Positions 58,841-64,000 of a stretch of DNA of 64,000 nucleotides are shown piece by piece. The notes beneath the pieces are model-generated. The model did no database searches. It saw only the letters and a program-made list of their open reading frames with translations, and had not been told where the DNA came from. The number at the start of each line of letters is the position of its first letter. Within the stretch, counting starts at the first letter, position 1. The position numbers were made by a program, and so were the translations under genes. This DNA comes from Actinoplanes sp. SE50/110 (GTDB taxonomy: Bacteria > Actinomycetota > Actinomycetes > Mycobacteriales > Micromonosporaceae): assembly GCF_900119315.1 (NCBI RefSeq), contig NZ_LT827010.1, positions 5,179,001 through 5,243,000 of the forward strand. The letters run 5' to 3'.

Positions 58841-60258
58841 GCCAGCACGTACCGGCCCCGGCCGAGCCGTTTGGCCTCGTACATCGCGGTGTCGGCGGCC
58901 CGCAGCAGGGCGGCGGGGCGCCACTGTCCGGTGGGGCCGGCGGCGTCCGTGCCGGCGATGCCGATGCTGGCGCCGACGTGGTAAAAAGCGCCCTCGAAGG
59001 CCACCGGCATCGCCACATCCCGCAGGACGCGCTCGGCGACCCGCACCCCCTCCGCGTCGCTGAGGCCGTGCAGCACCACCGCGAACTCGTCGCCGCCCAG
59101 CCGGGCCACCGTGTCGCAGTCGCGGACCGCGGCGGTCAGCCGCTGCGCCACCGCCTGCAGGATCGTGTCGCCGGCCGCGTGCCCGGCGCCGTCGTTGACC
59201 GCCTTGAAACCGTCCAGGTCCAGGTAGAGGACGGTGGAGCCGGGCGGACAGTGGTCGAGTTCCTCGCCCAGGGCGGCGCGGTTCAGCAGTCCGGTCAGCG
59301 GGTCGTGCCGGCTGCGGTAGTCCAGCGTGCGCTCGGCGCGTTCCAGCGAGCGCAGCGCGGTGGCGAACCGGGCCAGGATGAAGCCCGCGGTGGTCACCGT
59401 GGCGACGAAGAGCAGCAGCCGCTCCGGTCCGGGATACTCGCGCCGGGCGAACAGGATCGCGGGAGCCGTCAGCAGGCCGATCCCGAGGAACCAGACCCGG
59501 GCCGGGTGCAGCGTCGGCGGCCGGTGTGCCGCGAGCGTCAGCTCCCGGCTGCCGGCGTGCAGTGCGGACCCGGTCAGCAGCGCGTTGCTCAGCAGGATCA
59601 CGGTGGTCCCGACGGTCAGCGACAGCTTGTCCGACGGGATGAAGGTGGACCCCAGGTCGGAGGCGACCCGCAGCACCGCGGAGAGCAGCAGCAGCCGGGT
59701 CGCACCGGTGCGCCGGCCGGGCGAGAGGACCAGCAGGAAGACGCCGGCGAGGATGCCGATGTCACCGACCGGACCCATCAGGTACAGGTACGCACCGACC
59801 GGGTCGGCGGCCAGCTCGGCCAGGTACGGCGACACGAACACGACCCAGATCACGATCGAGGCCGCGACCGCCAGGGTGAGCATGTCCAGCACCGCGGGCC
59901 GCAGCCAGCGACCGGCCCGGCGCCGGGCCATCGCCACGAGCGCGGCGCCGTACGCCAGATAGCCGACGGTCCACAGCACCGCTGAGACGGTTCCGTCGTC
60001 GTCGCGGTGCAGCAGCGCGCTGACCGGATAGACCGCGTCCCCGCCCAGCCAGGCGACCTGCCCCAGCGACACGTACAGCCAGGGCAGTTGATCCCCGTGC
60101 CGTCGCCGGCGCGCCGTGGACCAGCAGAGCAGGACCACCATCGCGAGATAGGTGGCGAAGTACACCGGGTCGCCGTACCGGGTGCCCGTCGTCACGGCCG
60201 CCGCCACGGTGGCGACACCGGTCATGGCGAGGTAGAGCGCGAGCATCCGGTGGTTCAT
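58825..60258 (-). CDS. Membrane-anchored GGDEF diguanylate cyclase
   Basis: 477 residues. Eight to nine hydrophobic helices in the first ~310 residues form a membrane sensor, then a GGDEF domain: RHDPLTGLLNRAALGEEL, VLYLDLDGFKAVNDGAGHAAGD, RLGGDEFAVVL near residue 390, ASIGIAG, DTAMYEAKRLGRGRY (parts). The GGDEF active site is intact; no RxxD inhibitory site just before it (RLGG preceded by DTVA). Makes c-di-GMP. Divergent from the ALF/Hint protein. Confidence 0.9.
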   Translation of the reverse strand: MNHRMLALYLAMTGVATVAAAVTTGTRYGDPVYFATYLAMVVLLCWSTARRRRHGDQLPWLYVSLGQVAWLGGDAVYPVSALLHRDDDGTVSAVLWTVGYLAYGAALVAMARRRAGRWLRPAVLDMLTLAVAASIVIWVVFVSPYLAELAADPVGAYLYLMGPVGDIGILAGVFLLVLSPGRRTGATRLLLLSAVLRVASDLGSTFIPSDKLSLTVGTTVILLSNALLTGSALHAGSRELTLAAHRPPTLHPARVWFLGIGLLTAPAILFARREYPGPERLLLFVATVTTAGFILARFATALRSLERAERTLDYRSRHDPLTGLLNRAALGEELDHCPPGSTVLYLDLDGFKAVNDGAGHAAGDTILQAVAQRLTAAVRDCDTVARLGGDEFAVVLHGLSDAEGVRVAERVLRDVAMPVAFEGAFYHVGASIGIAGTDAAGPTGQWRPAALLRAADTAMYEAKRLGRGRYVLAQAAA

Positions 60259-60408
60259 GGTCGCCCGATCGGCCCGGCGGGCACCGGATTCAGGACTCGG
60301 CGCGCCCTGCCCCCGAATTGCACCCCGGCATCGCCGGAGGGCGGTGCCGGTCATTCATCCACTTCAAAGTATCCTTCCTGCGTCGCTTGTCTGATCTACG
60401 GGGGTTTC

Positions 60409-63400
60409 ATGTTCAGCGACCATATTCGCGCGCGATTTTTACCCGGGCGGCTGACCACCGCCGCCGTGCTGGCGGTGCTGACCGTGCTGCCGCAGGCGGT
60501 GTCGGTGCCGGCCCAGGCGGCGCCGCGGCCGGCGGCCGCGGCCCGGCCGTTGACCCTGTCCCAGGTCGTCGAGATGGAGCGGGTCGCCGAGCAGGAGCGG
60601 GAACAGCGACTGCTCGCCGACGGCCCGATCGACGACGTCGAGCTCAACCGGATGCTGATCCAGGATCTGGCCGACTACGACGCGGACGCGGAGGTGCGCG
60701 CGGCGGCCGCCGCGGTGCTGCTGACCGACGACCCCGCCGAGTTCACCGCTTTCCTGGACAACGCGCTGCCGGTGTACCGGGCGGCGGCCGACCGGCGGCA
60801 GAAGCTGGCCGACGAGACCAACCGGTTGATGGTGGCCGAGTGGGCCCGTACCGGCGGCCCGATCCTGCGGGAGCGGGCGGCGGCGGCGCTGGCCACCGGC
60901 AACGCCACGAAGATCGCCGATTTCGTCGCGGTGGGCAGGGACGCGGCGGTCGCCGCCGACAAGCAGGCCGAGCTCTCCGCGGCGCAGCAGGCCGCGCTGA
61001 TCAAGGCGCGGGTGGAGCAGATCGTCGCCGGCGGCGGGTACGAGGTGCGCAGCGCCGGGCAGATGGCGCTGGACAGTGAGGACCCGGCGGTGATCGCCGA
61101 GTTTTACAACACCGGCTACAAGGCGGCCGCGGCACGCGACACCGACGCTCAGGCGCAGATCGAGGCGGCTCTCGCGGCGCGTACCAAAGCGGCCGGTGAT
61201 CTGGCTGATCTGGCGTCCCGGGCCACTCAGGCGGCGCAGGCCCGCACGACGATCATCCGGGCCAGCGTGTCGGCGACGAGCTCGCTGACCGTCACGGCCA
61301 ACTCGATGCTGCTGACGAACCGGTACGCCAAGCAGGGTGACGCGATCTACGCGGCGGACCTGCCGATCCGCAAGGCCGGCGGGAAGACGCACACCGCCGA
61401 CCTCACCAGGCTGCACACCGACACCTGCGCCGAGGCGGCCACCACCGCGCGCAACGCCGGTCAGGTGACCGCGCAGGCCGATGTCGCCGCCACCGCGGCG
61501 CAGACGCTGGTCCAGACCGGCCTGTCGCACGGGGTCGCCTGGGCCGAGGTCACACAGGCGCAGAAGGACGCGGGCGCGGCGGCGAAGCTGGCCGCCGACA
61601 CGGCCTGCAGCGCCGCCGAGGCGACCGAGGCCGCCGCCAAGGCGCTGGACGCCGACCGTAACGCGACGGTCGAGATGGCCAACGCGGTCAAGTACCGGCA
61701 GGCCGCGGAGCGCAACCTGGCGGAGGCGACCAAGCTCGCCAACCAGGCGGAGAAGCTGGCCGCGGCGGCGAAGGCCGCCGAGGCCGCCGCGCACACCCAG
61801 CGGCTGCGGGCCGAGGATGAGGCGCAGCAGGCCTGGGCGAAGGCCGACGAGGCCAAGGAGCACTACGAGCGGGCCGCGGCGCAGCGGGACATCGCGCGCA
61901 ACCAGATGGCGGTCGCGCTGCAGCAGCAGACGGTCGCGATGGGCGCGGCGCAGCGCGCGGTGGACCAGCAGAAGATCGCCGTGGCGAAGGGTACCGCCGC
62001 GAAGAGCGCGGCGGACGAGGTCAACGCGTCCGCCAAGCGGTTCGAGGGGCTCGCCAGCGACGCGCGGACGAAGGCGGCCGACGCCAACAAGTGGATCAAT
62101 GAGCGCAACACGATGGAGTTGAGCCGGACCGCGCACGCGGCCGACGCCATCGCGAAGAAGGGCACGGCGGAGGGCGACTACGCCGCCGAGCAGGTAAAGA
62201 TCATCGACGCGCAGCTGCCCGGGATCCGCGACGCCGAGACGCGTTCGCGGCAGGCGGCGAACAGCGCCGCGGCGGCGGCCGACGCGGCGGCCGTGGCGGC
62301 ACAGCGTGCCGCGGCGGCGGCCGACGCCGCGCGGGCCGAGGCCGACGCGGCCGCGGCGGCGGCCGCGGGCGCCCGCAAGGACGCTCTGGCCGCGGCGGCG
62401 GCGGCGAACAAGGCGATCGGCGACGCGCAGCGGGCCAACGAATACGCGCGGCAGGCGGTGAACGTGGCGCGGGCCGCGATCAACCAGGCCACCGCGGCGA
62501 AGTCGAACGCCGAGCTGACCAGGTCGTCGGCGGACGCGTCGGCCCAGGAGGCCGGGATCGCGTCGTTCCAGAGCCGGATCGCCGGCCGGGCCGCGCTCAA
62601 CGCCCGTGTCTCGGCGCTCGCCCTGGCCGATCCGGCCGCGTCGGCGATCGACGTGGCCTCGGCGTACGCACCGACCGACAACGACGCGGCGATGGCCGTC
62701 GACATCGCGAACAACGCGATGCTGATCGGCACCGAGCAGAGCGCCCAGGCCGAGCAGCACGCCGTCGACGCGGACGCCGCGGCCCAGCACGCGGCGGAGA
62801 TGGCGGAGAAGGCCCAGGAGCAGATCAAACCGGCCTACCAGGCGGCACAGAAGGCGGCCGCCGAGGCGGCCCGGGCGGTCAAGGCGTCCAAGGTGGCCAT
62901 CGACGCGGCGATCGGCGCGGCCAAGGAGGCCAACGCCGCGATCAAGGCGGTCAGCTCGGCCACCGAGGCGGCACGGGTGGCCGCGTCGTACGCGCAGGGC
63001 GCCGAGCGGATGGCCGTCGAGGCCGGGCACGACGCCGGGGTCGCGCGGCAGGCCGCCAACAACGCCCGCAGCTACGCGAACACCGCTGACAAGGCCGCGG
63101 ACAACGTCCAGAAGATCGCCAAGCAGGTGGACGCGGCGGCCAAGTCGGGCAAGCTGGTCGCCGACTCGATGAAGTCGGTCGCCAAGGAGATGACCACCCT
63201 CGCGCAGAACCTGACCGGCGCGGTGGACCAGGTCGCGCAGCTGCGGGACGCCGAGAAGCGGGCCCGGCAGACGTCCTGGATCAAGACCTGGCAGGACCAG
63301 GCCGACAAGTTCATCGACAAGATGTTCGACGACCCGTCGGTGCGTGACTACCTCAAGGGGATCACCCAGGGCGCGATCGGCACCCTCGGCGGGGTGTGGC

Positions 63401-64000
63401 TGGCCGGGCTGTGCGCCTTCGGCCCCGGCGGCAACTCCCCCGGCAACACGCCGGACTCCGAGGAAGCCTGCGACATGCTGGTCGACGGCATCAAGCAGAC
63501 GATCCAGAACCCGGGCTCGCTGATCCACCTGGAGGAGTGGAAGAACGGCGAGTACGCCAAGTTCTTCGGCCTCTGGACGTTCGACATCGGCTCGCTGGCG
63601 ATCGGCAAGATCGGCAAGGCGGCGCAGGGCATCAAGCTGCTCGAGGACGGCATCCCGGCGGCCATCGCCAAGCTGCTCGACGGCGAGCTGCTGGCCGGCA
63701 TCAAGACGTTCGGCACCGAGGCGATGGACGCGGCGCTCAAGAAGCTCGGCGCGATCAAGCTCGGCAAGCTGATCGAGATCGCCGTCGACTTCCCGAACAA
63801 GTTGAAGTTCAGCAACATCGAGCTCAACCTGATGAAGATCGTCATCGACAAGCGGGGCTTCCCCGCCGTCGAGGATCTCGTCAAGAATCTGCCCGAGGGC
63901 AAGAACCTGATCGAAGAGCTGGAGAACCTGCTCGAGATCTGCAAGCGGGACAGCTTCGCCCCGGAGACCCGGGTGCTGCTCGCCGATGGCACGACCCGGC
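60409..64000 (+). CDS. Giant ALF/coiled-coil protein entering a Hint domain (polymorphic-toxin type), 3' end outside window
   Basis: At least 1197 residues, open to the window edge. Signal peptide (RFLPGRLTTAAVLAVLTVLPQ, cleavage near AQA-AP), ALF repeats (FTAFLDNALPVYR, IADFVAVGRDAAVAADKQ, IAEFYNTGYKAAAARD, residues ~95-230), then ~700 residues of Ala-rich coiled coil, a short hydrophobic stretch (GAIGTLGGVWLAGLCAFGPGG), a linker, and at the end CKRDSFAPETRVLLADGTTR, the start of a pretoxin Hint (intein-like) domain with Cys1. GGGGG lies before ATG 60409. The C-terminal toxin and any immunity gene lie beyond the window. Confidence 0.8.
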   Translation, partial: MFSDHIRARFLPGRLTTAAVLAVLTVLPQAVSVPAQAAPRPAAAARPLTLSQVVEMERVAEQEREQRLLADGPIDDVELNRMLIQDLADYDADAEVRAAAAAVLLTDDPAEFTAFLDNALPVYRAAADRRQKLADETNRLMVAEWARTGGPILRERAAAALATGNATKIADFVAVGRDAAVAADKQAELSAAQQAALIKARVEQIVAGGGYEVRSAGQMALDSEDPAVIAEFYNTGYKAAAARDTDAQAQIEAALAARTKAAGDLADLASRATQAAQARTTIIRASVSATSSLTVTANSMLLTNRYAKQGDAIYAADLPIRKAGGKTHTADLTRLHTDTCAEAATTARNAGQVTAQADVAATAAQTLVQTGLSHGVAWAEVTQAQKDAGAAAKLAADTACSAAEATEAAAKALDADRNATVEMANAVKYRQAAERNLAEATKLANQAEKLAAAAKAAEAAAHTQRLRAEDEAQQAWAKADEAKEHYERAAAQRDIARNQMAVALQQQTVAMGAAQRAVDQQKIAVAKGTAAKSAADEVNASAKRFEGLASDARTKAADANKWINERNTMELSRTAHAADAIAKKGTAEGDYAAEQVKIIDAQLPGIRDAETRSRQAANSAAAAADAAAVAAQRAAAAADAARAEADAAAAAAAGARKDALAAAAAANKAIGDAQRANEYARQAVNVARAAINQATAAKSNAELTRSSADASAQEAGIASFQSRIAGRAALNARVSALALADPAASAIDVASAYAPTDNDAAMAVDIANNAMLIGTEQSAQAEQHAVDADAAAQHAAEMAEKAQEQIKPAYQAAQKAAAEAARAVKASKVAIDAAIGAAKEANAAIKAVSSATEAARVAASYAQGAERMAVEAGHDAGVARQAANNARSYANTADKAADNVQKIAKQVDAAAKSGKLVADSMKSVAKEMTTLAQNLTGAVDQVAQLRDAEKRARQTSWIKTWQDQADKFIDKMFDDPSVRDYLKGITQGAIGTLGGVWLAGLCAFGPGGNSPGNTPDSEEACDMLVDGIKQTIQNPGSLIHLEEWKNGEYAKFFGLWTFDIGSLAIGKIGKAAQGIKLLEDGIPAAIAKLLDGELLAGIKTFGTEAMDAALKKLGAIKLGKLIEIAVDFPNKLKFSNIELNLMKIVIDKRGFPAVEDLVKNLPEGKNLIEELENLLEICKRDSFAPETRVLLADGTTR

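Noticed and set aside
60439..63528. 1029-residue minus-strand frame
   Set aside because: Antisense of the coiled-coil protein, whose Ala-rich codons leave the opposite strand open.
1..64000. tRNA, rRNA, IS elements, attachment sites or a replication origin
   Set aside because: I looked in the gaps for tRNA-like T-arm patterns, terminal inverted repeats with transposase genes and DnaA boxes and saw none I could support.

Overview
The window is very GC-rich with strong third-position GC bias, signal-peptide proteins, SARP and STAND regulators, WYL, RelA-type and CGNR proteins, and many start codons sitting 6-8 nt behind a -10-like hexamer (leaderless style). This points to an actinomycete. A member of the Micromonosporaceae such as an Actinoplanes relative is my best guess, but that is inference and no marker gene is present.

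Left third (1-30 kb) is accessory and metabolic sequence. It holds an alcohol dehydrogenase with its XRE regulator (1-1696), a secreted protein, an ALF-repeat/FG-GAP secreted protein (2468-4378), and an FGGY sugar kinase behind twin LacI-like operators. It continues with an SRPBCC protein, a GNAT pair and a membrane protein/small XRE pair beside a perfect 38-bp palindrome. Next come a HEAT-repeat protein, a frameshifted DUF402 gene, an AfsR/SARP regulator and a secreted nuclease-LamG protein. A decayed stretch follows (16.7-18.7 kb: 18-bp triplication, ricin-type lectin, broken hydrolase), then a wHTH/membrane-protein operon with an operator at its start codon and a STAND-TPR protein. The segment ends with a small alarmone synthetase, an EamA exporter beside a CGNR regulator, a WYL regulator beside an alpha/beta hydrolase, an LLM flavin oxidoreductase and a peroxiredoxin.

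Middle (30.8-55.2 kb) is a cell-envelope and signalling region. It has GT2 and GT4 glycosyltransferases, two GT-C-like membrane proteins (one AftD-like, 1226 aa, in an operon with a metallophosphoesterase), a large Ig-repeat secreted protein, a Wzx-like flippase and a P-loop kinase. Three histidine kinases (two are paralogous hybrids) and an OmpR-type response regulator lie among them.

Right end (55.3-64 kb) has a GNAT, a small secreted/anchored protein paralogous to one at 40 kb, an EAL phosphodiesterase, a GGDEF cyclase, two membrane proteins, and the first ~1200 residues of a huge ALF/coiled-coil protein that enters a Hint domain at the window edge (polymorphic-toxin type).

The most interesting regulatory signal is an 11-bp-period direct repeat (TTGAGG-N5-TTGAGG and variants). 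It precedes a GT2 gene, a degenerate GT2 gene, the Ig-repeat protein, the EAL gene and a COG4705 membrane protein, and a sixth copy lies at 39.95 kb. It looks like a response-regulator box tying envelope sugar genes to c-di-GMP genes; the OmpR-type regulator at 49350 is the obvious candidate, unproven.
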